From RUG705 sp934101175 (GTDB taxonomy: Bacteria > Bacillota_I > Bacilli_A > RF39 > UBA660): 64,000 nucleotides of DNA. The DNA is taken from the NCBI GenBank assembly GCA_934101175.1, contig CAKOQC010000006.1, forward strand, positions 20,251 through 84,250, in the 5' to 3' direction. This document shows positions 52,062 to 60,288 of this stretch, piece by piece (positions within the stretch are counted from its first letter, which is position 1; every line of letters starts with the position of its first letter). Below the pieces are notes generated by a model. The model was given only the letters and a program-made list of their open reading frames with translations. It made no database searches and was not told the origin of the DNA. The position numbers and the translations under genes were made by a program.

Positions 52062-53057
52062 TTATCTCCGCTTATTTATAGAATTTTTAATAGTTTCTTC
52101 CATTTGCTGTACTACAGAATTTACAGCTATTTGATGATTAATGTCATAGTTATCTTGTTTTTTAGTATCCAATTTATAATCAATTTGTTTGTCAACAAAA
52201 TCTTGTATTATAGTTGCATCATATCTATCTTTAGGTCTAGAATTTTTCTTAGAATTATATATGCTTTCTAATGTTTGCATTTTATAAAAAATCCCATTAT
52301 GTTCTCTTATTTGATTTGAAAACATCATAGATGCATATTTACCAGAAAGATGATGTTCATCAACATACAAATCTTGATTTGAATCCTGATTTGGATAATA
52401 ATATTCCTTTAATACAATTTCGTGATTAGGTAATCTGCTAAATAAAAATAATCCAATGCTCATAGGCGTATCTTTATATGTAACTTTATATTCATGACCA
52501 TTAACTTCTTTATGATTCATATTACTTACAAATTCAAAGTCATCGCTATTTTGCACTAATTCATATAAAGCAAATAATTGATCTTCATTTATAAATAAAT
52601 CTAAATCTCCGTGATATCTTTCTAAAGGATGTTCAGTTGCTAAATATCCCATTAAACCGCCAGTATAAAAACAATCAAAATTTGTCTTGATTAACTCATT
52701 AAATCTATCGAAGGTTTCAAGTACTAATCTATGATTTTCTGCTAATGGCATTTTAGGATACTCTAAATTCATACTTTTAATCCAGTTTAGCCTTGCAATC
52801 AAATTATCTGCTGAATGATATTTATCGGGATTCAGAGATAATATTAAGTTAACATTTGAAAGAATATCATCAACAGATAAGATTTTTCTATTTAATAAAC
52901 TGTTTAAAGAAACTAATATAGTATCAATAGAATCATCAGTATCAAGATTCAATAGCTTTTCAACTAAATTATCACACATTTTTGTATCCGTTATTTTAGA
53001 TAACTCAGCAAACTTATATACAATATCTTTTACTAATTCCTTTTTTGTTTTATCCAT
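52062..53057 (-). CDS. Nucleotidyltransferase-fold protein
   Basis: A 331-residue protein. A helical N-terminal region (about 1-110) precedes a Pol-beta-type nucleotidyltransferase core: FYTGGLMGYLATEHPLERYH then GDLDLFIN (about 137-163) gives the GG and DxD signature. The C-terminal part is helical. Such proteins are common as AbiEii-like toxins or drug-modifying enzymes; which applies is unknown. AGGAGAT precedes the ATG. It follows the 129-residue gene by 13 bases. Confidence 0.7.
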   Translation of the reverse strand: MDKTKKELVKDIVYKFAELSKITDTKMCDNLVEKLLNLDTDDSIDTILVSLNSLLNRKILSVDDILSNVNLILSLNPDKYHSADNLIARLNWIKSMNLEYPKMPLAENHRLVLETFDRFNELIKTNFDCFYTGGLMGYLATEHPLERYHGDLDLFINEDQLFALYELVQNSDDFEFVSNMNHKEVNGHEYKVTYKDTPMSIGLFLFSRLPNHEIVLKEYYYPNQDSNQDLYVDEHHLSGKYASMMFSNQIREHNGIFYKMQTLESIYNSKKNSRPKDRYDATIIQDFVDKQIDYKLDTKKQDNYDINHQIAVNSVVQQMEETIKNSINKRR

Positions 53058-53070
53058 ACTCTAAAATCTC

Positions 53071-53460
53071 CTATAATAATTTTTTAAATTTGTTATATAT
53101 AAATCTAGTTTGTTCATTTAAATGCTTATTTTCATCAAATTGCTTTTCAGTACCTTGTTTACAAAAGTCTTCAAATTCTAAAGTAACTAATCTAACATTT
53201 TCTTTATTAACTTTATCTTCAAAAATCCTTAATTCTGTATTCATATATCCTCTTACTGCACACCCAGCCATAGCTTTATAATAGGATTTTTCTGGTAAGT
53301 CAGATTTTAAATACAATTCCATTGCAATATCATCTGTTACTATTCTTGGATTAGAGATAATAATTTTATTACTTCTAAATACACCATGTGGTGCTGAATT
53401 ACTATGGCAATCAACTACCTCAGCATCTTCAGGTAATTCAACATCATAATTTCTTCCCAA
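53071..53460 (-). CDS. Unknown protein fragment upstream of the nucleotidyltransferase gene
   Basis: An open frame of 129 codons with no clear ribosome site. The first possible start (TTG at 53460) sits right at the junction with a KilA-N remnant in another frame. It is probably the 3' part of a larger gene whose start was lost. The sequence (DCHSNSAPHGVF, ISNPRIVTDDIAMELYL) is not one I recognise. The tight spacing to the nucleotidyltransferase suggests they once formed an operon. Confidence 0.45.
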   Translation of the reverse strand: MGRNYDVELPEDAEVVDCHSNSAPHGVFRSNKIIISNPRIVTDDIAMELYLKSDLPEKSYYKAMAGCAVRGYMNTELRIFEDKVNKENVRLVTLEFEDFCKQGTEKQFDENKHLNEQTRFIYNKFKKLL

Positions 53461-53571
53461 ATAACTAAAAATTCGATAGTATTTCTATTTCTCAACCAAT
53501 CAGATACGAAGAAATTATCATCTTTAGATTTAAGCATATCCGTAATAGAAATATAATCTTCATCTTCTATT
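53461..53571 (-). pseudogene. KilA-N domain remnant
   Basis: On the minus strand DEDYISITDMLKSKDD and FFVSDWLRNRNTIEFL read as a KilA-N DNA-binding domain of phage and mobile-element proteins. It has no start, and upstream sequence to about 53815 reads as frameshifted, stop-broken coding remnants (beginning MPKYSIIKIDLYH). A decayed gene. Confidence 0.6.
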
Positions 53572-53902
53572 TTAAAATAAGAAATTTTTTAATTTTGATT
53601 TTTGGGAAAGAAGAAATCTTAATTAAAGTATATTTTGAATTATTGATTAAAGTTACATTTATTCCAGTAATATTGGTTCCATCTAATCCCATCATAGTCA
53701 CACTATCCGCATTAAATTTAGATAGTTCAATTTTTTCATCTTCTTAGAAGCTTCAACAAAAAAATCATTATTTCAATGATACAAATCTATTTTAATTATA
53801 CTATATTTAGGCATTTTTTTCCATACTCCCATTGAAATTTAATAACAATTCATATATGATATTTTTAGAAAGAGAACTCAGTTCGTAACCTGTTGTTTAT
53901 TC

Positions 53903-53975
53903 GCTCCAGATTGATAGGAAACTCGAACTTTTCGAGTTTAAGTAATAAATGCTAACTAGAAATAGTTAGTTTTTT
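53903..53975 (+). repeat. Element left-end repeat type A, copy 1
   Basis: GCTCCAGATTGATAGGAAAC, an ACTCGAA/TTCGAGT hairpin, AATAAATGCTAACTA and a terminator (CTAACTA, GAAA, TAGTTAG, T-run). The second copy is at 57254-57328. Both precede the small conserved ORF. Confidence 0.7.
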
Positions 53976-54004
53976 TGTTATTTAAGAAAGGAAAGTGATG
54001 AGTT

Positions 54005-54076
54005 ATGACAATAGAAACTAAAAAATTTGTAATAAGTGAAGAATTAAAAAGAAAGATTAGAATTGATACAAAATGA
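54005..54076 (+). pseudogene. Truncated copy of the small conserved element ORF
   Basis: MTIETKKFVISEELKRKIRI matches the start of the ORF at 57351 (IETKELKISDKLKRKV). After 23 codons it ends at a junction with the relaxase remnant. The ribosome site (GAAAGGAAAG) is kept. Confidence 0.75.
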
Positions 54077-54118
54077 TCTTAATAATTTTGATAAAGATAT
54101 ACAAAAAGAGAAAAAAAT
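54066..54118 (+). pseudogene. Relaxase 3'-end remnant
   Basis: The bases encode IQNDLNNFDKDIQKEK, almost identical to IQNNLNNFDKDIQKEK at the end of the relaxase at 43659-44960. The junction ATACAAAAT lies within the small ORF remnant. A single internal deletion thus removed everything between the first ORF and the relaxase end. Confidence 0.8.
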
Positions 54119-54148
54119 TCTATCAATAATACTAGATAAAGTCATTTT

Positions 54149-54176
54149 AAAAGGAAGAGTTTGTTCTTCCTTTTTA
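54149..54176. terminator. Bidirectional terminator
   Basis: AAAAGGAAGA, GTTTGT loop, TCTTCCTTTT, serving the remnant on the left and the 652-residue gene on the right. Confidence 0.85.
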
Positions 54177-54183
54177 GTATACA

Positions 54184-56142
54184 TTATCTTAAATTATATT
54201 TTTGTTTAAAACTTTTAATATATCTTTTTCTCATAGCAGGCATTATTTGTGATGCAATTTCTACAGAGACCTCATCCATACTCATAGAACTTGTATCTAG
54301 CAAAATTGAATCTTCTACACTCGTTTCAAATAATTCTTGTAAATCTCTTAAACTTCTATTATATTCATTTAAATTATCAATATTTAAAAAGTTTCCTTTT
54401 TCTAGTGCCAAGCTTGAGTTATAATCCCTTTTTAATGAAATTAATGGTTCGGCATATGTAATAACTAAAAAATCTATTAACTTTCGTGATATTGCACTAT
54501 ATTTTCCTCTTGATTCAAGATATAGTTCTTCTGACATATCACCACGAATATATCTTCTATAATTCCAAATCTGCCTATCATTTACAGATCTATCAATTAG
54601 AATTATTTCTTTATCAGAATTAAGTGCCTCTTCTAATTGCCTTGTAACTTCTTCTATTATTGCCATATTTGATTCAGTGGAACTTACATCTTTATATTTT
54701 TGTTTAAATACTTCTTTATAATATCCAGATGTAGTAAATTCTTCAATTATAGCAGTATTAAATCCACCTTTTTTAAAGAAATCATATAAATTATTTATTG
54801 TAGTAGTTTTACCAGTTCTAGGCGTACCACTAAATTCAATAACAAATGGTTTTGATAATGCGCATAATGCTTTTAATTTTTGTAATTCTACCTTTTGTGC
54901 ATGTAGCTTTTTTAGTTTTTCATAATATTCTCTATTATCATCAAAAATAGTATCTCTTAAATATAGATCTTCTTTTTCAGCGAATACAATATCTAATACA
55001 TTCTTTAGTCTTTTAAATATAGGTAATTTTTCATCTTCACCATAAATTAAACTTTCATATACACTTGTATAATACCATTTTTGTTGTTCTTCGCCTCTCT
55101 TAAACGCTGAAAAATCTCTATTTCCACTTTTCTGGAATTTAAGCATTAAGTCTTCTAAATTATTTATCTTATCCGCGCAAATAACTAACTTATTTCTTAA
55201 AGGTAATTTTTTAGTTTCTTCAATAGTGTGTGCTTTTCTTTCTTCCCAAGACAATGATTTATCTGGTTCTGATGCACCCATAACTAAATTTGCAACTTCA
55301 TCGCCAAATTCTCTTTTTATATCTTCAATAGTATATTTAGTATCTTCTACGACATCGTGCAAATAACCTGCAGCTATTACTGGTTCATCATAGCCATATT
55401 CTTCTAATAGCATACCTACACTAATAGGATGTATTATCATAGGTTTATCAGGTTCACTTTTTCTGATTTGCCCCATATGAGCATTTATTGCAAATATTTT
55501 TGCTTTCTCTTTTAAATTCATAATTTTGTTTACCTCCAAATACTTTTTAGCAAACTCCCATTTATTCTTTGAAATTGTTTCAACATCTCGTTTAAATTGT
55601 TCATACTCTTCATCATAACAGTAATTTTTAGCATAACCATTACCACCATACTTTTTAAGCATATGATTATAAGAACGCTCAACCATTTGGAATAAATCTA
55701 AATCTGGGTAATGTTTAGTAGTATAATAATGAGTTCTTTGTAATACAGAATCAATGCTAGTTGTTCTATCGGCTGATGAAATTATCTTACCATAATCACT
55801 TCTAGGTTCATATTCTAATGATGCTCGATGATCTTCTATGGCTTCTTTTATTATTCTTCTTTCATCATCATTAAAAATTTTTTTCATTTTTTCATTTTCA
55901 TAAAATAATTTAGCAGACAATACTTCGTGATTATCTTTATCTATATGATGTGCTATATCATGAAAAGAAGCAATGACATATACCATATCAAGATTTATAT
56001 TTGGAAATTGACTAGCAAATCTCAAACTTCTTTTAACGACATACTGAATGTGTTCAATGCTATGACCAGAATCATTATTTTCATATATTGGTAATATTTG
56101 TTGTTCAATATAATCTTTTAACTCTCTATTAATTGTTTTCAT
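54184..56142 (-). CDS. Fusion of HD domain, MESH1/RelA-SpoT-type HD hydrolase and P-loop kinase
   Basis: A 652-residue cytoplasmic protein with three enzymatic parts. Domain 1 (about 1-205) is an HD phosphohydrolase (SGHSIEHIQYV, ASFHDIAHHID, IEDHRAS). Domain 2 (about 208-390) matches MESH1/SpoT hydrolases: FAINAHMGQIRKSEPDKPMI, IHPISVGMLL, AAGYLHDVVEDTKYT, KLVICADKINNL. Domain 3 (about 415-652) is a P-loop kinase (EFSGTPRTGKTTTINNLYDF, IILIDRSVNDRQIW). A (p)ppGpp-like or modified-nucleotide substrate is plausible for domain 2. GGGGGTG precedes the ATG. It stands alone in its unit, divergent from a membrane protein gene. Confidence 0.75.
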   Translation of the reverse strand: MKTINRELKDYIEQQILPIYENNDSGHSIEHIQYVVKRSLRFASQFPNINLDMVYVIASFHDIAHHIDKDNHEVLSAKLFYENEKMKKIFNDDERRIIKEAIEDHRASLEYEPRSDYGKIISSADRTTSIDSVLQRTHYYTTKHYPDLDLFQMVERSYNHMLKKYGGNGYAKNYCYDEEYEQFKRDVETISKNKWEFAKKYLEVNKIMNLKEKAKIFAINAHMGQIRKSEPDKPMIIHPISVGMLLEEYGYDEPVIAAGYLHDVVEDTKYTIEDIKREFGDEVANLVMGASEPDKSLSWEERKAHTIEETKKLPLRNKLVICADKINNLEDLMLKFQKSGNRDFSAFKRGEEQQKWYYTSVYESLIYGEDEKLPIFKRLKNVLDIVFAEKEDLYLRDTIFDDNREYYEKLKKLHAQKVELQKLKALCALSKPFVIEFSGTPRTGKTTTINNLYDFFKKGGFNTAIIEEFTTSGYYKEVFKQKYKDVSSTESNMAIIEEVTRQLEEALNSDKEIILIDRSVNDRQIWNYRRYIRGDMSEELYLESRGKYSAISRKLIDFLVITYAEPLISLKRDYNSSLALEKGNFLNIDNLNEYNRSLRDLQELFETSVEDSILLDTSSMSMDEVSVEIASQIMPAMRKRYIKSFKQKYNLR

Positions 56143-56282
56143 ACAACACCCCCAGACAATAAATCAACTAATAAAATTATACTATATAATTGTTAATTAT
56201 TCTAGATTTTACCTTGTATTTGTTTTTAAAAAATAAACAAAGTGATATAATAGAAAACATATTAAATGAGGTGATATTTGTA

Positions 56283-57182
56283 ATGAAAAAAATGAAAAAT
56301 ATAAATTATAAAAGTTTATTATTAATTTTATTGTTTGTAGTTATTATAATTTTTGGAATATTATCTTATAATGGTTTACTATTTTTTGCTAGCGGATTTA
56401 ACAATTTTGATTTTTTATTATTTAATATTATTGGAGATGCACTATTAGTTGGAATAGTTACTCATATATCTTCAAAAAATATATCTTTATCTATATCAAA
56501 AAAAGAATTTGACAGAAACAATAAAATAAACGTTACAATAAATAAATCTAGAAATGAAATTATAAATTATGAAACCTTTATGAATATATATAAGAATAAT
56601 GACATTTATTTTGCTATGAGTGAATCAGATAGAAAAATAATCGATTATATTTATAAATTATATGATTGTTTTTTAAATACACTTATGTGTGAAGGAGTAG
56701 AAAAACAATTGTTAGATACTTTATTAAATATTCCTTTTTTCTTCAAGTATTATGAGGATGAAAACATTGAGGATAGTTATGAAGAAATAATAAAAAAATT
56801 TGATCCAAACAAAAGATTTAATAATATATCTATTTTGAAAGAATTATTGACCAAAGAAGATATCAAGAAGTTATCACGTTTTTCTAATATAATTTTAAAT
56901 TGTAAACACTATGTAATAACGAATTTAAATAATGTTGAAGGATGCCAATTACTTGCTACTTCAGATAACATTTTAGCCTGTAAAATACCATGTTTACCAA
57001 ATCATACTTATGACATATTTATGTATTATACCTCTGACCATTGGATAGATTTTATGGCTTTCTCATTTGATTATGATTCAAAAGAGTATGTAACTAATTT
57101 ATCAGGATTTAAATATACAAATAATGAAGAAAATATGAAACCGGCAAAAATTAATTTAAAAGACTTTATAATAGTAAAATAA
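56283..57182 (+). CDS. Unknown membrane protein with cytoplasmic domain
   Basis: A 299-residue protein with two N-terminal transmembrane helices (about 10-32 and 42-65) followed by a largely helical soluble domain of about 230 residues ending in beta-rich sequence. I recognise no family. The start at 56283 follows GAGGTGATA; the frame is open further upstream (56190) without a ribosome site. It is divergent from the HD-MESH1-kinase gene; a shared function is possible. Confidence 0.6.
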   Translation: MKKMKNINYKSLLLILLFVVIIIFGILSYNGLLFFASGFNNFDFLLFNIIGDALLVGIVTHISSKNISLSISKKEFDRNNKINVTINKSRNEIINYETFMNIYKNNDIYFAMSESDRKIIDYIYKLYDCFLNTLMCEGVEKQLLDTLLNIPFFFKYYEDENIEDSYEEIIKKFDPNKRFNNISILKELLTKEDIKKLSRFSNIILNCKHYVITNLNNVEGCQLLATSDNILACKIPCLPNHTYDIFMYYTSDHWIDFMAFSFDYDSKEYVTNLSGFKYTNNEENMKPAKINLKDFIIVK

Positions 57183-57201
57183 TGTGCTATAATACACCTA
57201 G

Positions 57202-57259
57202 TTGATTTAATCCATCTTGGGAGTATAAATTTTCGAACATAAGTAAAGTTATCGCTCCA
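57202..57259 (+). repeat. Element right-end repeat, copy 2, ending in GCTCCA
   Basis: Near-identical to 51681-51742 (TTGATTTAATC, TTGGGAGTATAA, TTTTCGAA, ATAAGTAAAGTTATCGCTCCA). It marks the right boundary of the third unit. Confidence 0.7.
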
Positions 57260-57303
57260 GATTGATAGGAAACTCGGAAATTAACTTCTGAGAGTAATAA
57301 ATG

Positions 57304-57328
57304 CTAACTAGAAATAGTTAGTTTTTTT
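57304..57328 (+). terminator. Terminator ahead of the small conserved ORF (copy 3)
   Basis: CTAACTA, GAAA loop, TAGTTAG and a run of seven T, 23 bases before the ATG. It may insulate the unit from outside transcription or attenuate the ORF. Confidence 0.8.
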
Positions 57329-57350
57329 GTTATGTAAAGGAGACCTTTTT

Positions 57351-57602
57351 ATGTTAAATATAGAAACAAAAGAATTAAAAATAAGTGATAAATTAAAAAG
57401 AAAGGTAGAAATGGTTTGTAGGTTTGTTAATGTAAAATACACCATTATAAATGGAAATATCAAAAGTATTAAAAATACAAATATTGCTATGGTTAAACCA
57501 CATATAGTTAAAATTAAAGATATTAATTATTTAGCATTTGATGATTGCAATGATAGTAATATACCGAATGATGAATGTCTAAACATTTACACATCAATCT
57601 AA
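57351..57602 (+). pseudogene. Small conserved element ORF, 3' end replaced by IS3 sequence
   Basis: An 83-codon frame. The first 65 or so residues match the intact 90-residue copy at 32049 (TNIAMVKPHIVKIKDINYLAF). The rest (from about 57556) is antisense to IS3-type OrfB sequence, so the native C-terminus is lost. A strong AAAGGAG precedes the ATG; the upstream in-frame start at 57327 lies in the terminator tail. Confidence 0.7.
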
Positions 57603-57990
57603 TATCATATTTATGTTTGTTATCATTAATAAATTTTATTTTATATTCTGTTCTTTTGAGAATATGGCTACTGCTTTTTTTAAGATTTCATTTTCCAATT
57701 GAACCTGTTGTAATTCTTTTTTTTAATTTTAATATTTCATCATTACTAGTAGTTTCACCAGTAGATGTAGTTATAGTTCCATATTTTTTTCTCCATTGTG
57801 TGATACTTGTTCTAGTAAGGCCATATTCTCTAGCAATATCACTCATTGTTTTATCCTTGTTTGTTTCACAAAGATTAACAATCATTTTTTTGAATTCTTC
57901 ATCATGTTTTGCATATTCTTTTTTCATAGACACTTACGCTGGCCGCAGTGATAATTATTATACCACTGCTTTCAAATTTTTGTGTCTGTA
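57556..57990 (-). mobile_element. IS3-family insertion sequence remnant
   Basis: On the minus strand an OrfA-like gene begins near the end that reads CAGACACAAAAATTTGAAAG. The start of OrfB (KFINDNKHKYDIRLMCKCLD and SVYYYH) follows, then the sequence breaks into the small element ORF. Only about 430 bases of an expected 1.2-1.4 kb remain. Confidence 0.7.
57636..57927 (-). pseudogene. IS3-type OrfA with frameshift
   Basis: ATG at 57927. The HTH_23 domain reads EYAKHDEEFKKMIVNL, MSDIAREYGLTRTSITQWRK; then DEILKLKK runs into a tract of eight A. In the next frame ELQQVQLENEILKKAVAIF restores the OrfA leucine zipper to the stop at 57636. One extra A thus breaks the gene inside OrfA. Confidence 0.75.
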
Positions 57991-57999
57991 TATCTATAC

Positions 58000-58080
58000 T
58001 AACACCAGCCTGTAAAGTTAAATTATTTTTTAATCTTTCTTGTTTTAATATTTTTCCAATTTTAGTTAATAAAAATTCCT
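58000..58080 (-). pseudogene. Possible XRE regulator start, truncated next to the IS3 remnant
   Basis: Behind GAAAGGAGG on the minus strand the frame LLTKIGKILKQERLKNNLTL resembles the first helices of an XRE regulator, but no start codon is at the right place and the frame runs into the IS end. Called only tentatively. Confidence 0.35.
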
Positions 58081-58099
58081 CCTTTCAAATTTTAGTCAA

Positions 58100-58132
58100 A
58101 AAAAATTAGTCCTGTACCAGCGACTAATTACT
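58100..58132 (-). terminator. Minus-strand terminator
   Basis: AATTAGTC and GACTAATT (58104-58111, 58122-58129) around a 10-base loop, T-run on the minus strand. Confidence 0.65.
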
Positions 58133-58164
58133 GCTTTACTGCATTACCTATAAAAGTAAGAAAC

Positions 58165-58194
58165 ATGATGCTTGGTAAAGTAAAATGGTTCAAT
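58165..58194 (+). pseudogene. Cold-shock protein start, truncated
   Basis: MMLGKVKWFN is the N-terminus of a CspA-type cold-shock protein (GxVKWFN motif). After Asn the expected next block is missing and unrelated sequence follows, starting with a GTGATAA/TTATCAC hairpin. Confidence 0.6.
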
Positions 58195-58293
58195 GTGATA
58201 ATTTGTTTATCACAAGTGTATAATATTTTTTTTGACAGCTTTTGTAATACTCATTAAAAAAGAACTAATAATTTGCCAGTTCTATATAATTTC

Positions 58294-60279
58294 TTATTTA
58301 TTTTCTAGTTCTTTTAATTGTTTAACAATTCTAATAACAGAATCTCTATCTTTATTTCCTAAATACTTATTTTCAGTAATAGTATTTAGTAGTTCTAATT
58401 GCTGTTTAGATATACTATCATCAGTTCTTCTTAGAATAGCATCAATAATACTAACTAGATGGACTCTATATGTTGAACTATTCATAATCCAATGATCACT
58501 TGTCGTATTAAATAATAACACATCCCAATCATTTATAAATTTCTTTTTAGCTGATAATAATTCTTCAAGAGTTTTATTTAAGATAGAATATTTGGAAACT
58601 TCTTCAAAATTACTTTCTATTTCTTTGTCTATCTTATTTTTTTCTATCTCTAATTCAGCAATTTTACTATCAATATTTTTAATTAAATCATTAACTTGAT
58701 TAGGTGATAAATTCTCTGGTTTTGGAATAGAAATATTCTTAAATTCCTCATGTTCATGTCCATTTTCATCAATTTTGTATTTTCTTATAAAACTTTCATT
58801 ATTAGATGCATTAATATATTTTTTAATTTCATTAATAATATTTAACAACATATCTTTTTCTTTACTGCATACATAACCATCGTTATAATATTGTTGCAAT
58901 TGAATTGATAAATTACTTAAATTCTGTTCTTGTGGAACATCAGTTGGTAGAATGGGAATATTACCTATGATATTATCAAATAAATAATCAATGGCATCAT
59001 CATTACTTATCCAACTATTATTTAAGGTATTTCTAGCAATAAATCTAACATCATCATCAGAATTACAACTATTTAATATTGATTCTATTTTTTCCAAATA
59101 TTTTAAATACAAGTGATTAGGTATGTTATTATCTTTATATTCATTTCGTTCATCTTTAAATTCATCTTTAATTTTTATAAGATATTCTCTTTTTAATCTC
59201 AATTCTTCGATATTTTTATTTTTTTCAAAACTTTCCATGAACGATTTATCATCTAAAATAGCCATAGCCTCATCAGAACTTGACATTCTAATTTCGCCAT
59301 TATTGTCTACTAAAATAACAAGTGGTAGTCCTGTATATGTTAGTTGTTCATTATTAATAAAAGGTTCATATACATTGTATTTTTCCCAATCAAAAAGATA
59401 TTTTGCGCCATCATAACCATGCTGTCTAGCAAAACGATTAATTTCATCATCATTTCTCATATTTAAATTAAAGAAATTTTTAATTCTATTTATAGGATTA
59501 TTAGCATTAAAAACTATATCAACTATATCATCAAATATATGCATTTCATTATTTGTAAATTCTTTACTTGCATTTCTTATTATATTATGTTCTCCTCGCA
59601 TCATTATTTCAATTGTATCACTTGCATCGAATACAGCTATATTAATAGAAGAATTTAATAAATCATTATCACTGATATATTTTATTAATTTTTGCTTTTG
59701 ATCATCAGTTAAATCCTTGTAATATTCAAATTCTTCTTTTGCATTTGAATCATAAGAAACATTATAAATTTTGTTTTCTTTTAAATCTACTAAGCATTCA
59801 TTGAATTTTTTATGTGAAAAATGGCTTGTTGAACTAATTATAATATAATTGTCACTTTTAAGATATTTATTGAATATATCTTTTGGAGTTTTTTCTTTTA
59901 TTATATGTCGTTCAAGAGTGTTTTCGTCAATTTCTAAATAATCTATCCATGGCATTTCTTCCTTAGTATGAATATTTTTATTATCTACATGAATTTCATC
60001 AATTTTATAATCATCATCTAGCATATATACAATCTTTCCATCTATTGTTTTTTCTCTTACAACTTCAACATATCCAAACTCAGATATTCCCATATAATAA
60101 GTTTTTTCATCTTTGCTTTTTACTTCAATTGTATAACCATTTTTACTAGGCAAAAATTTAATTTCTTTAATTTCTTTGATATTTAAAATTTCAGATGTAA
60201 TAAATGTTGACTCAAGAATATAATTTATAACTTCAAGACTTATATTCTTATAATTTGAATTTTCATTAGTATTTTCCAT
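58294..60279 (-). CDS. Unknown protein, third gene of a three-gene operon
   Basis: A 661-residue acidic cytoplasmic protein. The N-terminal half is mixed alpha/beta with strand-rich repeats, and a helical part with coiled coil follows (about 540-600). It contains HDxx-free, nuclease-free sequence as far as I can see; ARQHGYDGAKYLFDW (near 285) is a local motif that resembles no family I know. AAGGAGATATT precedes the ATG, nine bases after the stop of the middle gene. Being in a mobile island and in a fixed operon, it is probably part of a multi-protein system. Confidence 0.7.
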   Translation of the reverse strand: MENTNENSNYKNISLEVINYILESTFITSEILNIKEIKEIKFLPSKNGYTIEVKSKDEKTYYMGISEFGYVEVVREKTIDGKIVYMLDDDYKIDEIHVDNKNIHTKEEMPWIDYLEIDENTLERHIIKEKTPKDIFNKYLKSDNYIIISSTSHFSHKKFNECLVDLKENKIYNVSYDSNAKEEFEYYKDLTDDQKQKLIKYISDNDLLNSSINIAVFDASDTIEIMMRGEHNIIRNASKEFTNNEMHIFDDIVDIVFNANNPINRIKNFFNLNMRNDDEINRFARQHGYDGAKYLFDWEKYNVYEPFINNEQLTYTGLPLVILVDNNGEIRMSSSDEAMAILDDKSFMESFEKNKNIEELRLKREYLIKIKDEFKDERNEYKDNNIPNHLYLKYLEKIESILNSCNSDDDVRFIARNTLNNSWISNDDAIDYLFDNIIGNIPILPTDVPQEQNLSNLSIQLQQYYNDGYVCSKEKDMLLNIINEIKKYINASNNESFIRKYKIDENGHEHEEFKNISIPKPENLSPNQVNDLIKNIDSKIAELEIEKNKIDKEIESNFEEVSKYSILNKTLEELLSAKKKFINDWDVLLFNTTSDHWIMNSSTYRVHLVSIIDAILRRTDDSISKQQLELLNTITENKYLGNKDRDSVIRIVKQLKELENK

Positions 60280-60288
60280 AATATCTCC

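Noticed and set aside
57700..57735. A-run in the IS3 OrfA as a programmed frameshift site
   Set aside because: The shift lies inside OrfA, not at the OrfA/OrfB overlap, and the required direction does not fit the usual -1 slip. One extra A in a decayed copy explains it better.
57575..58015. A 146-codon plus-strand frame over the IS3 remnant
   Set aside because: It is antisense to the OrfA/OrfB sequence and has no ribosome site.
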